DNA from: Acetobacteraceae bacterium
GTDB taxonomy: Bacteria; Pseudomonadota; Alphaproteobacteria; Acetobacterales; Acetobacteraceae
Assembly (NCBI GenBank): GCA_025354865.1
Contig: JANXMB010000164.1
Location: forward strand, 1-45,330
DNA: 45,330 bases
Direction of reading: 5' to 3'
The position numbers and the translations under genes were made by a program. Below are positions 7,582 to 16,211 of this stretch, piece by piece (the stretch's first letter is position 1; every line of letters begins with the position of its first letter). A model generated the notes under the pieces. The model saw nothing but the letters and a program-made list of their open reading frames with translations. It made no database searches and was not told where the DNA came from.

Positions 7582-8271
7582 ATGTCGCCCCCGATCGGTC
7601 CAGCCGTCGATACCGTGCCGCGCCCGCTTCCCGCCCGCGTGCCGATCCGAGGCCAATACGCCGTGCTGGAGCCGCTGCATGTGCGCCATGCCCCCGAACT
7701 CTGGCGAGCGGCGCAGGGCGCGGATGAAACCTGGGCTTATCTGGGCCAGGGTCCGTTCGCCTCCCAGGCGGCGCTGACCCAGTATATTGGCGACTTCGCC
7801 GCCGCCCAGGACACGATGGTATGGGCCATACGGCCGGTATCGACCGGTGCCGTGTCGGGCTGGCTGGCATTGCTGGACATCCAACCCAAACACGCCTCGA
7901 TCGAACTGGGCAGCATCTGGTTCGGCCCGGCCATGCAGCGGACCCGCGCCGCGACCGAGGCGATGTTCCTGCTCCTCCGCCACGCCGCCGACGATCTGGG
8001 CTATCGGCGCCTGGTGTGGAAGTGCAACGCGCTGAACGCCCCGTCCCGCCGCGCCGCCGACCGGTTGGGCTTCACCTACGAGGGCACTTTGCGCGCGCAT
8101 TGGGTGGTGAAGGGCCATTTGCGCGATACCGCGTGGTTCAGCATCGTCGGCGACGAATGGCCGGCCTGCCGCGACGCGCTGCGCGGTTGGCTCGATGCAG
8201 CCAACTTCGCCCCGGATGGCACCGCCCATCGCGGCCTGGGCGAAATACGCGCGGCGGTCGCCAGTCGGTAG
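7582..8271 (+). CDS. GNAT family N-acetyltransferase (RimJ/RimL-like)
   Basis: 229 residues of the Acetyltransf_3 group. The recognisable pieces are an N-terminal strand-helix region beginning VPIRGQYAVLEPLHVRHAPELW, the strand IELGSIWFGPAMQRT with the acetyl-CoA contact region, and the C-terminal NALNAPSRRAADRLGFTYEGTLR segment that is highly typical of RimL-like enzymes. They move acetyl groups from acetyl-CoA to the N-terminal or side-chain amine of a protein or small molecule. ATG at 7582 has AGGA 6 nt upstream and removes a non-conserved extension that would run back to 7285. Followed after 77 nt by cbtB with its own ribosome binding site; no functional link is evident. Confidence 0.85.
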   Translation: MSPPIGPAVDTVPRPLPARVPIRGQYAVLEPLHVRHAPELWRAAQGADETWAYLGQGPFASQAALTQYIGDFAAAQDTMVWAIRPVSTGAVSGWLALLDIQPKHASIELGSIWFGPAMQRTRAATEAMFLLLRHAADDLGYRRLVWKCNALNAPSRRAADRLGFTYEGTLRAHWVVKGHLRDTAWFSIVGDEWPACRDALRGWLDAANFAPDGTAHRGLGEIRAAVASR

Positions 8272-8348
8272 ACCAACCCATCCCCGGGCAAACCGTTTGA
8301 CGCCCCCCGGTTCGGACCGTATCCTGGCCGCAATAAAGGAGCCGCCCG

Positions 8349-8555
8349 ATGTCCGCTTCGACCCTCGCCCCCGATCGCGTGCTACCATCGATTCCTCTGG
8401 CCGAGATCCTGCCCTGGGCGATGTTCGGCGCGGTGCTCGCATTGGCACTCTATTTCGTCGGGATCGAGCAAGGCGCAACCGCCCTGTTTTCCGGCACCTA
8501 CATCCACGAATTCGTCCACGACGGCCGCCATTTGCTAAGTTTCCCCTGCCACTGA
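8349..8555 (+). CDS. cbtB: cobalt transporter subunit CbtB
   Basis: A 68-residue membrane peptide with one transmembrane helix (about 18-38) and a C-terminal metal-binding tail HEFVHDGRHLLSFPCH (His53, 57, 61, 68 and Cys67), the hallmark of the CbtB family. CbtB and CbtA form a predicted cobalt uptake system, usually next to or regulated with cobalamin synthesis. AAGGAG (8336-8341) is 7 nt before the ATG. The cbtA gene follows after 26 nt. The 77-nt upstream gap is too short for a full cobalamin riboswitch and none of its boxes are seen, so B12 control by riboswitch is not supported here. Confidence 0.9.
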   Translation: MSASTLAPDRVLPSIPLAEILPWAMFGAVLALALYFVGIEQGATALFSGTYIHEFVHDGRHLLSFPCH

Positions 8556-8581
8556 CCCCGGCCACCGCCCCCGGCCGAACG

Positions 8582-9334
8582 ATGATTCGGGCGCTGTTGG
8601 TGCGGGGCATGCTGGCCGGCGCGATTGCCGGCCTGTTGACGTTCGGGTTTGCCCGCACCTTTGGGGAGCCGCCGCTCGAACGCGCGATCGCCTTCGAAAC
8701 CCAGTCCGAAGCCACCCACGCGCACGACCACCACCAAACCGACGCACCCACCGCCCCGCTCGTCAGCCGCTCGGTGCAATCCGGCATCGGCCTGTTTACC
8801 GGCGTCGTCGTCCACGCCACCGCGCTCGGCGGCCTGTTCGCCCTGGTATTCGCCGTCGCGAACGGGCGCCTCCTGCGTGCCCGCCCCCGGGAAATCGCCG
8901 CTTTGCTGGGGGTCGCCGGCTTCGTGACCGTGTTCTTGGTGCCCGCACTGAAATACCCCGGCAGCCCCCCGACCGTTGGGGAGGCGGACTCAATCGGCTT
9001 CCGCTCCGCCTTGTTCTTCGCCCTGCTCGGCATCTCCATCCTGGCCGCCATCGGCGCGATCGCGCTGCGCCGCCATCTGACCGAACGCACCGACACCTGG
9101 AACGCGACCTTGTTAGCGGGCGCCGCCTGGATCGCGACGATCGGGCTGGCCTATTGCCTGCTGCCCGACATCGACGAAGTCCCGGCGCACTTTCCGGCCG
9201 AGGTCCTCTGGCAGTTCCGCCGCGCGGCGTTCGGCATGCAGGCGGTCTTATGGGCGTCGCTGGCCCTGACCTTCGGCGCCCTGGTCGAGCGGACGATGCA
9301 ATCGGCATCCCGCCCCGGACTCCAGCCATCGTAA
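8582..9334 (+). CDS. cbtA: cobalt transporter subunit CbtA
   Basis: 250 residues with five or six hydrophobic segments, starting MIRALLVRGMLAGAIAGLL as is usual for CbtA. A His-rich loop HAHDHHQ (about 41-47) after the first helix may gather metal. CbtA is the membrane permease of the predicted CbtAB cobalt transporter in the inner membrane. Start at ATG 8582 follows the cbtB stop by 26 nt; no strong ribosome binding site precedes it, so coupling to cbtB translation is likely. The last 87 bp overlap, tail to tail, the 3' end of the flavoprotein gene on the other strand. Confidence 0.9.
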   Translation: MIRALLVRGMLAGAIAGLLTFGFARTFGEPPLERAIAFETQSEATHAHDHHQTDAPTAPLVSRSVQSGIGLFTGVVVHATALGGLFALVFAVANGRLLRARPREIAALLGVAGFVTVFLVPALKYPGSPPTVGEADSIGFRSALFFALLGISILAAIGAIALRRHLTERTDTWNATLLAGAAWIATIGLAYCLLPDIDEVPAHFPAEVLWQFRRAAFGMQAVLWASLALTFGALVERTMQSASRPGLQPS

Positions 9335-10492
9335 CGCCCCCCGCGCGGCCGCAACGGCAGTGCTGAAATCGGCTTGCAGCAGGTAGCCGCCGGTCGGTGC
9401 CTCCCAGTCCAGCATCTCGCCCGCAACGAACACGCCCTTGCGTGCCCGCAGCATGAAGCCATCGTCCACCGCCGCGCGCCGGATTCCGCCCGCCGAGGAA
9501 ATCGCCCGCCCGATCGGCCGAGGCGCCAGCAATCGCACCGGCAACGCGCCGATCGCTGCGGCAAGATCGTCGCCGCCGGCATGCAGCGCCGCCTGTACTA
9601 GACCGATCGCGACCGGCGACAAACTCACGTATTTGCGGAGGAACGTCGAGAGGGACTGGCCCCGTCTCGGTGTTGCCAGCCGGGCACGCAACTGCCGCTC
9701 ATCCAGATCGGGGCGCAAGTCGATCGCGATTGTCGCCGAACCCTCGGCCTCGATCGTGTCGCGCAACGGGCCGGACAAAGCGTAGATGGCGCCGCCTTCG
9801 ATGCCATCGGCGGTCAGCATCGCCTCCCCCCGCACGACAATATCGGCGAACCGCACGGCGATGCGTTTCAACGGATGCCCGGCAAAGCGTTCGGCCACAT
9901 GCGGCGACCACGCCACGGTAAACCCGCAATTGGCCGGCCGCAGCGGCGCGGCGTCGTCGGGGAACAGGCGCATCCAATCGCCGTCGGAACCGAGCGCGGG
10001 CCAGGATCCGCCGCCCAGTGCCAGAATGGTCGCGTCGGGCGCGGGGATCGATCCCTCGGCAAACCGCAAGGCCCCATCGGCATCCCATCCGGTCCAGCGT
10101 TGCCGCACCCCGACCGTTACCCCCAACCCCGCCAGCCGCCGCAACCAGGCGCGGAGCAACGGCGAGGCCTTCATCGCCACCGGAAAAATGCGCCCGCTGC
10201 TGCCTTTGAACAGCGGCTGGCCCAACCCCTCGGCCCAGGCGATCAGCGCTTCCGGCGGAAAGGCGCGGATCGCCGGTTCCAACCATCCACGTGCGGCCCC
10301 GTACCGGTCGAGGAACCGGTCCAATGGTTCCGAATGCGTCAGGTTCAGCCCGCCGCGCCCCGCCATCAGGAATTTGCGGCCGACCGATGGCATACGATCG
10401 TAGACCGTCACCTGCACGCCGGCGGTCGCCAGGACCTCGGCCGCCATAAGTCCGGCCGGCCCGCCCCCGATCACCGCTGCCGTGGATGGCAT
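9248..10492 (-). CDS. TIGR03862-type NAD(P)/FAD-dependent oxidoreductase (BaiN-like)
   Basis: 414 residues. The N-terminal FAD motif is VIGGGPAGLMAAE, followed by VYDRMPSVGRKFLMAGRGG with the conserved GRGGLNLTHSEP stretch; the C-terminus has GGIRRAAVDDGFMLRARKGVFVAGEMLDWEAPTGGYLLQ-type FAD closure (seen as GVFVAGEMLDW and PTGGYLLQ). This is the HI0933/BaiN flavoprotein superfamily, TIGR03862 branch. Some relatives reduce steroid double bonds, but the role of this branch is not established. ATG at 10492 has GGGAG about 9 nt upstream. Divergent from the alpha/beta hydrolase gene and overlapping cbtA at its 3' end by 87 bp. Confidence 0.88.
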   Translation of the reverse strand: MPSTAAVIGGGPAGLMAAEVLATAGVQVTVYDRMPSVGRKFLMAGRGGLNLTHSEPLDRFLDRYGAARGWLEPAIRAFPPEALIAWAEGLGQPLFKGSSGRIFPVAMKASPLLRAWLRRLAGLGVTVGVRQRWTGWDADGALRFAEGSIPAPDATILALGGGSWPALGSDGDWMRLFPDDAAPLRPANCGFTVAWSPHVAERFAGHPLKRIAVRFADIVVRGEAMLTADGIEGGAIYALSGPLRDTIEAEGSATIAIDLRPDLDERQLRARLATPRRGQSLSTFLRKYVSLSPVAIGLVQAALHAGGDDLAAAIGALPVRLLAPRPIGRAISSAGGIRRAAVDDGFMLRARKGVFVAGEMLDWEAPTGGYLLQADFSTAVAAARGALRWLESGAGCRLHRPLDQGAEGQGQRRP

Positions 10493-10546
10493 ACCCAAAA
10501 CTCTCCCGCTATAAATCATGCATAAACCGAACGAGGACGCCCGGAA

Positions 10547-11332
10547 ATGGACAACTGGAACCCGCAACCTTTGGACCCCGCCGCCATCCGGCTGCATCGT
10601 CGCGGCAAAGGGGCGCCGCTGGTGCTGATCCATTGCCTCGGTCAATCGCGGCAGTTCTGGGACGTGCTGGAACCGCTGACCGATCGGTTCGAACTCTGCA
10701 CCTACAGCCTACCGGGGCATGGCGACACGCCTTTGCCCGGCCACCAGTACGGGGTTCCCGAACTGACCGAACAACTGCGCGCGGTGTTGCAGCGGGAGGG
10801 GCTGCATAAAGCCCATCTGATGGGCATTTCCCTCGGCGGCAGCATCGCCCAGCATTTCGCCGGCACCTACCCCGATATGGTAGACAAGCTGGTCCTGGCC
10901 GACTGCACCCCGCGCTACATCGACGAATCCCGAGCAAACTGGCCGGTGCGGGCGAAGGCCGCGCGGGAAAATGGGGTCGCGAGCCTGATCCCGATGCTGC
11001 TGAAAGTGTTCTTCACCCAACCCTCGATCGACGAAAACGGCCCCAACGTCCAACACGTCCGCCGCACCTTCGAGGCCTGCTCGGGGGAAGGCTATGCCCT
11101 GGCGTGCGAGGCGCTGGCGACGGTCGATGCGCGGGAACAGGCGGCGAAAATCGTCGCGCCCACGCTGATCATGTACGGCTCCAACGAAGGCCAGCCGTTC
11201 AAGGATGCGGCAAAATGGATGCAAGACACCATCCGTGGTAGCAAGGTCGTTGTGGTGCCGGACGCCGGACACGCATCGGTGCGGGAACGACCGGCCTTCG
11301 CAGTCGATCTCTTGCGTCGCTTTCTGGGGTAA
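10547..11332 (+). CDS. alpha/beta hydrolase (3-oxoadipate enol-lactonase-like)
   Basis: 261 residues. Nucleophile elbow GISLGG with Ser95, oxyanion motif HCLG (29-32), and catalytic His242 in DAGHASV. The overall pattern (LVLIHCLGQSRQFWD, SLPGHGDT, APTLIMYGSNEG) is that of PcaD-like enol-lactonases and related esterases. The usual catalytic Asp after the sixth strand reads SNEG here, so Glu214 or Asn213 occupies the site, which is unusual. No other protocatechuate-pathway gene is nearby, so the PcaD role should be treated as resemblance only. GAGGA lies about 11 nt before the ATG. Cytoplasmic, no signal peptide. Confidence 0.82.
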   Translation: MDNWNPQPLDPAAIRLHRRGKGAPLVLIHCLGQSRQFWDVLEPLTDRFELCTYSLPGHGDTPLPGHQYGVPELTEQLRAVLQREGLHKAHLMGISLGGSIAQHFAGTYPDMVDKLVLADCTPRYIDESRANWPVRAKAARENGVASLIPMLLKVFFTQPSIDENGPNVQHVRRTFEACSGEGYALACEALATVDAREQAAKIVAPTLIMYGSNEGQPFKDAAKWMQDTIRGSKVVVVPDAGHASVRERPAFAVDLLRRFLG

Positions 11333-11431
11333 GGCTGCCTCACGGTATCTTTATCGATATTCCCTACGTTTTTTCCGACCGAAGTGGCATCGTAGGGGTG
11401 GCTTCAAACACTGTCCTGAGGAAACCTCGCC

Positions 11432-11950
11432 ATGGCATACGCCTATATCGTTCCGGGTCCCCGCCGCGTGTACGCGCAAGCGACCGGCAACACCTGTTGG
11501 TCCGCTGCTTTCGCAATGGTGAAATCGTGGAACACCGGCGCCGCCTTCTTCAGCCCGCGCGATGCCGTGGTGCCGATGGGCGCCCCTTGGTTGGGCTACT
11601 ACGACACCGACACCCCGATACCGCCGGCCCAAGGCGACGCCTTCGTTGCCGCCACGGGTCTGGTGCGCGAACCCCGCCTCAATCCCAACGTTGCAGGATG
11701 GCATCGGTTGCTGGTGTCGTACGGCTTGCTCTGGGTTTCCAGCGTCGTGCCGGCCGGATTGCACGATCGCGTCCTGGCGGGGATCAACGGCGACGGCACG
11801 CCGGGCGGCACATCGGTCTACATCATGGACCCCGACGGCGGCCGGCAATACGAGCAGAATTACGGCGAATTCTCCGCCCAGTTCGAACGCCAAGCCGGTG
11901 TCGCACCGTTTTACAGCGACTACCAAATCCTGCATTATACCCCAAGCTGA
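11432..11950 (+). CDS. papain-like cysteine peptidase family protein
   Basis: 172 residues. The N-terminal GNTCWSAAFAM segment places a probable nucleophile Cys22 at the start of a helix (with Trp23 as in papain folds), and the GLHDRVLAGINGDGTPGG stretch carries His111, followed by DPDGG with Asp133. This Cys/His/Asp spacing matches the papain-like/C39-like peptidase family found as small stand-alone bacterial proteins, often toxins, effectors or self-processing domains. There is no signal peptide and no neighbouring target. Flanked by an alpha/beta hydrolase and an ECF sigma operon in the same direction with independent gaps. Assignment to the fold is good; activity and substrate are unknown. 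Confidence 0.7.
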   Translation: MAYAYIVPGPRRVYAQATGNTCWSAAFAMVKSWNTGAAFFSPRDAVVPMGAPWLGYYDTDTPIPPAQGDAFVAATGLVREPRLNPNVAGWHRLLVSYGLLWVSSVVPAGLHDRVLAGINGDGTPGGTSVYIMDPDGGRQYEQNYGEFSAQFERQAGVAPFYSDYQILHYTPS

Positions 11951-12015
11951 GCCGCGCGAATCGAACACTCGGATCGCGCTGCACGAACGAAAGCGCACGC
12001 ATCGCGGTTTAAGCG

Positions 12016-12040
12016 GGAATAACCACGCCGCCCGTCCGTC
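12016..12040 (+). promoter_or_regulatory. candidate ECF-type promoter (GGAAT-N16-CGTC)
   Basis: GGAAT (12016-12020), 16 bp, CGTC (12037-12040) resembles the GGAAC-N16/17-CGTT class used by many ECF sigma factors, which often transcribe their own genes. It would place the transcript start just before AAAGGG (12053-12058). Prediction only. Confidence 0.35.
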
Positions 12041-12066
12041 TACACCTTGCAGAAAGGGACATCGAT

Positions 12067-12636
12067 CTGGTCGGCTCCGGCTCGCAGGACAACGCACCGA
12101 ACCTCGGTCTGGAAACGGGAGACGCAATACGGCCGGCTGTCCGGATCGAAGATTGCATCCCGGCCTTGCGCCGCTACGCCCTGGCGTTGCTGCGCGACCG
12201 CGACCAAGCCGACGATCTGGTGCACGATTGCTTGGTGCTGGCGCTCGGGAAAATGCACACACGACGCGACGATGCGGACATGCGGGCCTGGTTGTTCACC
12301 ATCCTGCACAACGTGTTCGTCAGCCAACGCCGCCGGCAAAACATTCGACCGGATGCGGTTATGCTGGATGAAACCCACAGCCAAAGCGCGAGCCAGCGCG
12401 CGAACCAGGAAGACCGCCTGTTGTGGCGGGACCTGTTACTGGGATTGGAACGCTTGCCAGAGGAGCAACGCAGCGTCGTGCTATTGGTTTCCGTCGAAGA
12501 CCTGTCTTACGCCGAAACGGCAGCCGTATTGAGCATACCGGTCGGTACCGTGATGTCTCGGCTGGCCCGTGGGCGGGAGAAGTTGCGACAACTGACCGGC
12601 GCCGACGCCCGCCCCGCTTTGCGGAGGGTGAAATGA
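12067..12636 (+). CDS. ECF-type RNA polymerase sigma factor
   Basis: Sigma-70 region 2 (CIPALRRYALALLRDRDQ, ADDLVHDCLVLAL, MRAWLFTILHNVF) and region 4 (LPEEQRSVVLLVSVEDLSY, IPVGTVMSRLARGREKL) are both clear. Family similarity begins upstream of the only TTG (12166), at RIEDCIPAL, yet the frame back to the stop at 12010 holds no ATG, GTG or TTG. The best candidate is CTG at 12067, with AAAGGG (12053-12058) 8 nt upstream, giving 189 residues. TTG at 12166 (156 residues) would cut into region 2.1 and has no ribosome binding site. The stop overlaps the anti-sigma ATG by 4 bp (ATGA), the standard coupling for a sigma/anti-sigma pair. Confidence 0.8.
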   Translation: MVGSGSQDNAPNLGLETGDAIRPAVRIEDCIPALRRYALALLRDRDQADDLVHDCLVLALGKMHTRRDDADMRAWLFTILHNVFVSQRRRQNIRPDAVMLDETHSQSASQRANQEDRLLWRDLLLGLERLPEEQRSVVLLVSVEDLSYAETAAVLSIPVGTVMSRLARGREKLRQLTGADARPALRRVK

Positions 12637-13412
12637 TCGATCGCGAACGGCCGGTGTCGGACGACGACCTGCACGCTTTTATCGACCGACTGCTGCCGGA
12701 AGATCGCATTCCCGCCGTCGAGCGCCATCTGCGCGACAACCCCGAAACCGCAGCAACCATCGCCGCCTATGCCGCGCAACGCGACGCCCTGCGCGCTGCC
12801 TTCGCCGCCATCGCCGACGAACCGGTCCCCGCCCGCCTCAACCCCTATGCCATTCGCGCAGCCATCGCCGCTCGGCGTACCCTCTGGCGGGCTGCTGCGG
12901 TTGCGCTGCTGGCGTTCGGGTTGGGCGGCGGCAGCGGCTGGCTGTTGCACGACCGCGCCACCACGGCATCGACCACCATCACGCTGCTGACCGAAGAAGC
13001 CTTCGCCAATCACGTCGTCTTCACCGCCGACCGCCGCCGCCCGACCGAACTGGGCGCGGAGCAGCGGGAGGATCTGGCGCGTTGGGTGTCGAACCGGATC
13101 AATCGGCCGGTGACGCCGCCCGATTTAACGGTCGCGGGCTACAAATATTTGGGCGGGCGATTGGCGGCGACGCCGCACGGCCCGGCCGGCATGTTCATGT
13201 ATCAAAACGATCAGGGCGTCCGACTGACCGTCTTCGTCCGCCCGGTCGAAACCAACACCAGCCTGCCGCAGGAAATGGTTGCGGCCGGCGCGTTGGAAGG
13301 CTGCGCCTGGGCCGACAAAGGCATGGGCTACACCGTTGTCGCCCCGTTGCCGGCGGCCGATGTTTTGCGGGTGGCCGAAGGCGTCCGCAAGGGGCTTGCC
13401 GGGGCAACGTAA
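12633..13412 (+). CDS. membrane anti-sigma factor
   Basis: 259 residues. The N-terminal cytoplasmic part (1-80) has the layout of an anti-sigma domain (SDDDLHAFIDRLLPEDR, then VERHLRDNPETAATIAAYAAQ), without the HxxxCxxC zinc motif. One transmembrane helix follows (about 84-105, AAAVALLAFGLGGGSGWLL). The C-terminal 150 residues would be periplasmic, with a VAGYKYLGGRL and VRLTVFVRPVE pattern seen in other proteobacterial anti-sigma proteins of this kind. It would hold the coupled ECF sigma factor at the membrane until a periplasmic signal arrives. Directly overlaps the sigma gene; the next gene starts 38 nt later and may belong to the operon. Confidence 0.82.
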   Translation: MIDRERPVSDDDLHAFIDRLLPEDRIPAVERHLRDNPETAATIAAYAAQRDALRAAFAAIADEPVPARLNPYAIRAAIAARRTLWRAAAVALLAFGLGGGSGWLLHDRATTASTTITLLTEEAFANHVVFTADRRRPTELGAEQREDLARWVSNRINRPVTPPDLTVAGYKYLGGRLAATPHGPAGMFMYQNDQGVRLTVFVRPVETNTSLPQEMVAAGALEGCAWADKGMGYTVVAPLPAADVLRVAEGVRKGLAGAT

Positions 13413-13450
13413 CGCCGCGCACACTCTCCCAGTTTACGGGAGAGACGCCA

Positions 13451-15466
13451 ATGATCGCGCTTCGGATCGACGACCGCCGCCCCTTTGCCGGTGGCCACAC
13501 CTTCGGCGATAGCGGCGCCTATGAGCGTCTGAGCGGCCGAGCCCTGTTCGCAATCGATCCGTTGGATCCGGCGCAGGTCGATGTGGTCGATCTGACACTG
13601 GCACCGCGCGACGCCGCCGGGCTGGTCCATTTCGCCGCCGATTTCACCATCCTGTGTCCCGTCGATCCCGCGCGCGGCAATCGCCGGGTATTCTACGATT
13701 ACGGCAATCGCGGGCACAAACGGGCGTTACAGTTCTTTAACGATGCCCCCGCCAGCAACGCCCCGCTGACTTTGGCACAGGCCGGGAACGGTTTCCTCAT
13801 GCGGCGCGGCTATTCCGTTGCGTGGTTGGCGTGGGAGGGCGATATGCTGCCCGGCGACGATCGCATGGTGCTGGATGTGCCGGTGGCGACCGACAACGGC
13901 GCCGCGATTACCGGCCGCATCCGGGTCGAGTTCATTCCGGACTCACCGGGTGCCGTCTGCCAGCCGCTGAGTGGGCGGGTGGCAGCGCATTCCTATCGCA
14001 CGGCGTCGATGGACACCCGCGATGCGGTGTTTACCCGGCGGCGCTACCCTTACGATACACCCGAAACGATCCCGTCGGATCGCTGGTCGTTCGCCCTGGC
14101 AACATTGGGCGCCGGGGCCGAAACGAAACAGGCCGAATTCGCGGTCGCCCCGTCCGATTGGCATATTTATTACCCGGACGGCTTCGATCCCGGCTGGATT
14201 TACGAGCTGCTCTACACCGCCAAAGATCCGAAAATCATGGGATTGGGGCACGTTGCGGTGCGGGATTTCATCGATTTCCTGAAATACGACCGCAGCGCCG
14301 GCAATCCGCTACTCGGCATCGAAAAAGCCTATGCCTGGGGTCGTTCGCAGACCGGTCGTTGCCTGCGCGATTTTATCTATCGCGGCTACAATGCCGGCCC
14401 CGGCGGGCGGCGGGTGTTCGACGGGGCGATGCCGCACGTGGCCGGCGCCGGGCGGAAATGGATGAACCATCGTTTCAGCAACCCGATCGTTTCCGGCGGG
14501 CAGCAATACGAGGATCATTTCAACATCGCCGACTCCTTCCCATTCGCCTATGCCATGTCCACCGACCATTCGACTGGCAAACGCGACGGCATCCTGAAAC
14601 GCCCGGACACCGATCCGCTGGTATTCCATACGCAAACCGCAACAGAATACTGGGTCCGGCGCGGGTCCCTGGCGCACACCGACACCCAGGGCAACGATCT
14701 GCCGCAACCGGACAATGTCCGCCTTTACTGCTGGTCCAGCTCCCAGCATTCCGCCGATCCGCTGCTGCGGGCACCCGCATTCGGTATCGGACAAAACTAC
14801 TCCAACAACGTTGCGACATCGATGTTTTTCCGGGCCATGCTGGATGCAATGGATGGCTGGGCAACGGATGGCACCGAACCCCCGGCCAGCCGGATTCCAT
14901 CCCGAGCGGCGGGGACGCTGGTGGAATATGCCGGTTGGAAGGGGCAATTTCCCGCCATTCCGGGAATTGCGACGCCAACCGAACCGAACCCGCTGCCGCT
15001 GTTGGATTTCGGTCCGGATGTAGAACGGGGCATCCTGCGGGAACCTCCGGTTATCGTGCATGGCAAGAATGAACCCGGCAGCCCGGCGATGACCTATACG
15101 GTGCTGGTGCCCAGCGTCGATGCCGACGGCAACGACATCCCCGGCGTACGCGCCCCCATGGTCGCCGCCCCACTCGGCACCTACACCGGCTGGAACCTCC
15201 GCTCCCGAGGGCACGGCCACGGCGTGCAATGGCGGTTCGAGGGTAGTTACATCCCGTTCCCCGAAACCATATCGGAACGAACGATCGTCGGCGATCCCCG
15301 CCTTTCGATTTTGGAGCGCTACCAAAACAAAACTGCCTACCGAACCGCCATCGTCGCCGCTGCTCGGAAACTCGTTACGGAACGATTGATGTTGGAAGAA
15401 GACGTCGATCGTTGCGCAGATGCAGCAGCCGATTGGGGCCGCCCACGCCACGCTGTGGCTTTGTGA
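13451..15466 (+). CDS. alpha/beta hydrolase-domain protein (Abhydrolase_10 type)
   Basis: 671 residues of a large, poorly characterised alpha/beta hydrolase family. The probable nucleophile is Ser299 in GRSQTGR, within AYAWGRSQTGRCLRDFIY, preceded by a long N-terminal beta-rich region (GNRRVFYDYGNRGHKR, YSVAWLAWEGD). A histidine-rich RGHGHGVQWRF segment near residue 590 may provide the catalytic His. No signal peptide is seen, so it is probably cytoplasmic. ATG at 13451 has GGGAGAG 6 nt upstream. It follows the anti-sigma gene by 38 nt and may be part of the ECF operon or regulon. Ester or amide hydrolysis is likely; substrate unknown. Confidence 0.78.
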   Translation: MIALRIDDRRPFAGGHTFGDSGAYERLSGRALFAIDPLDPAQVDVVDLTLAPRDAAGLVHFAADFTILCPVDPARGNRRVFYDYGNRGHKRALQFFNDAPASNAPLTLAQAGNGFLMRRGYSVAWLAWEGDMLPGDDRMVLDVPVATDNGAAITGRIRVEFIPDSPGAVCQPLSGRVAAHSYRTASMDTRDAVFTRRRYPYDTPETIPSDRWSFALATLGAGAETKQAEFAVAPSDWHIYYPDGFDPGWIYELLYTAKDPKIMGLGHVAVRDFIDFLKYDRSAGNPLLGIEKAYAWGRSQTGRCLRDFIYRGYNAGPGGRRVFDGAMPHVAGAGRKWMNHRFSNPIVSGGQQYEDHFNIADSFPFAYAMSTDHSTGKRDGILKRPDTDPLVFHTQTATEYWVRRGSLAHTDTQGNDLPQPDNVRLYCWSSSQHSADPLLRAPAFGIGQNYSNNVATSMFFRAMLDAMDGWATDGTEPPASRIPSRAAGTLVEYAGWKGQFPAIPGIATPTEPNPLPLLDFGPDVERGILREPPVIVHGKNEPGSPAMTYTVLVPSVDADGNDIPGVRAPMVAAPLGTYTGWNLRSRGHGHGVQWRFEGSYIPFPETISERTIVGDPRLSILERYQNKTAYRTAIVAAARKLVTERLMLEEDVDRCADAAADWGRPRHAVAL

Positions 15467-15557
15467 CCGGCCCGCCCGACGAAACCCCGCGACCGCCATT
15501 CCCGCCGGGACCGATCCGGCGTAACGTCCTTTTGTCCACGTCCAAGGGAGATCGAAC

Positions 15558-16175
15558 GTGATTATCGAAATGCGTACCTACACGCTGAAACCCGGCACAC
15601 TCGCGGAAGCCGAAAAGCGCTTCGGAGAGGCCCTGCCGGTGCGCGAGAAATACTCCAAACTCGCCGCCTTTTTTCATTCCGAAATCGGGCCGTTGAACCA
15701 GATCATCCATATCTGGACTTACGACAGCTACGAACATCGCGCCGAAGTGCGCGCTGCCGCCGCGAAGGAAGAAAGCTGGCCGCCGAATATCCGCGAATTC
15801 GTCGTCGATCAGCAGTCGGAGGTATTTAACCCCGCCCCCTTCTGCCCGCCGTTGACGCCCCGCAACATCGGGCCGTTGTTCGAAATCCGCCAATACACTC
15901 TGGTCGCGGGCGCCATCCCCGGCCTGATCGAGCGTTGGTCGGAAAAGATCGAAGGGCGGCAGATATTCTCGCCGCTCGTTGCCGGGATGTACACGGAATT
16001 CGGCGCCCTGAACAAATGGGTCCACATCTGGGCTTATAAGGACGCTGCCGAACGTTTCAGCGTGCGCGCGGCGGCCTCGGCCGGCGGGCAATGGCCGGCT
16101 CGCAATCCACCCGGCGTGGTTGTGAAGCAGGAAACGCAGATCGTCGTCGCAGCACCGTTCTCGCCAATCCGCTAA
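15558..16175 (+). CDS. NIPSNAP family protein, two domains
   Basis: 205 residues made of two tandem ferredoxin-like NIPSNAP domains: the first starts IIEMRTYTLKPGTLAEAEKRF, the second FEIRQYTLVAGAIPGLIERW, each ending with the IHIWTYDSYEHRAEVR / VHIWAYKDAAERFSVR signature. NIPSNAP proteins form dimeric alpha-beta barrels; bacterial members occur near hydrolases and oxygenases, but their chemistry is mostly undefined. The GTG start at 15558 has AAGGGAG 7 nt upstream. It follows the large hydrolase by 91 nt in the same direction and may be co-transcribed. Converges on a solute-binding protein gene with a shared hairpin at 16184-16211. Confidence 0.88.
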   Translation: MIIEMRTYTLKPGTLAEAEKRFGEALPVREKYSKLAAFFHSEIGPLNQIIHIWTYDSYEHRAEVRAAAAKEESWPPNIREFVVDQQSEVFNPAPFCPPLTPRNIGPLFEIRQYTLVAGAIPGLIERWSEKIEGRQIFSPLVAGMYTEFGALNKWVHIWAYKDAAERFSVRAAASAGGQWPARNPPGVVVKQETQIVVAAPFSPIR

Positions 16176-16183
16176 TTGCGAAA

Positions 16184-16211
16184 CCGCCTCCCCCGATCAT
16201 GGGGGGGGCGG
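16184..16211. terminator. bidirectional terminator-like hairpin
   Basis: An 11-bp GC stem (16184-16194 with 16201-16211, one T/G pair) around a 6-nt loop, between the convergent NIPSNAP gene and the solute-binding protein gene. The stop of the leftward gene (16197-16199) is inside the loop, so its last codons (Pro-Pro-Pro-Pro) are part of the hairpin. Confidence 0.55.

Noticed and set aside
8272-8348. Cobalamin riboswitch before cbtB
   Set aside because: Only 77 nt are free and no B12-box pattern is seen.
9374-10525. Plus-strand frames over the TIGR03862 gene
   Set aside because: Antisense shadows of the flavoprotein gene without conserved motifs.
12047-12532. TTG-started frame overlapping the sigma factor gene
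   Set aside because: It is in another frame without family similarity; the sigma-factor frame is clear.
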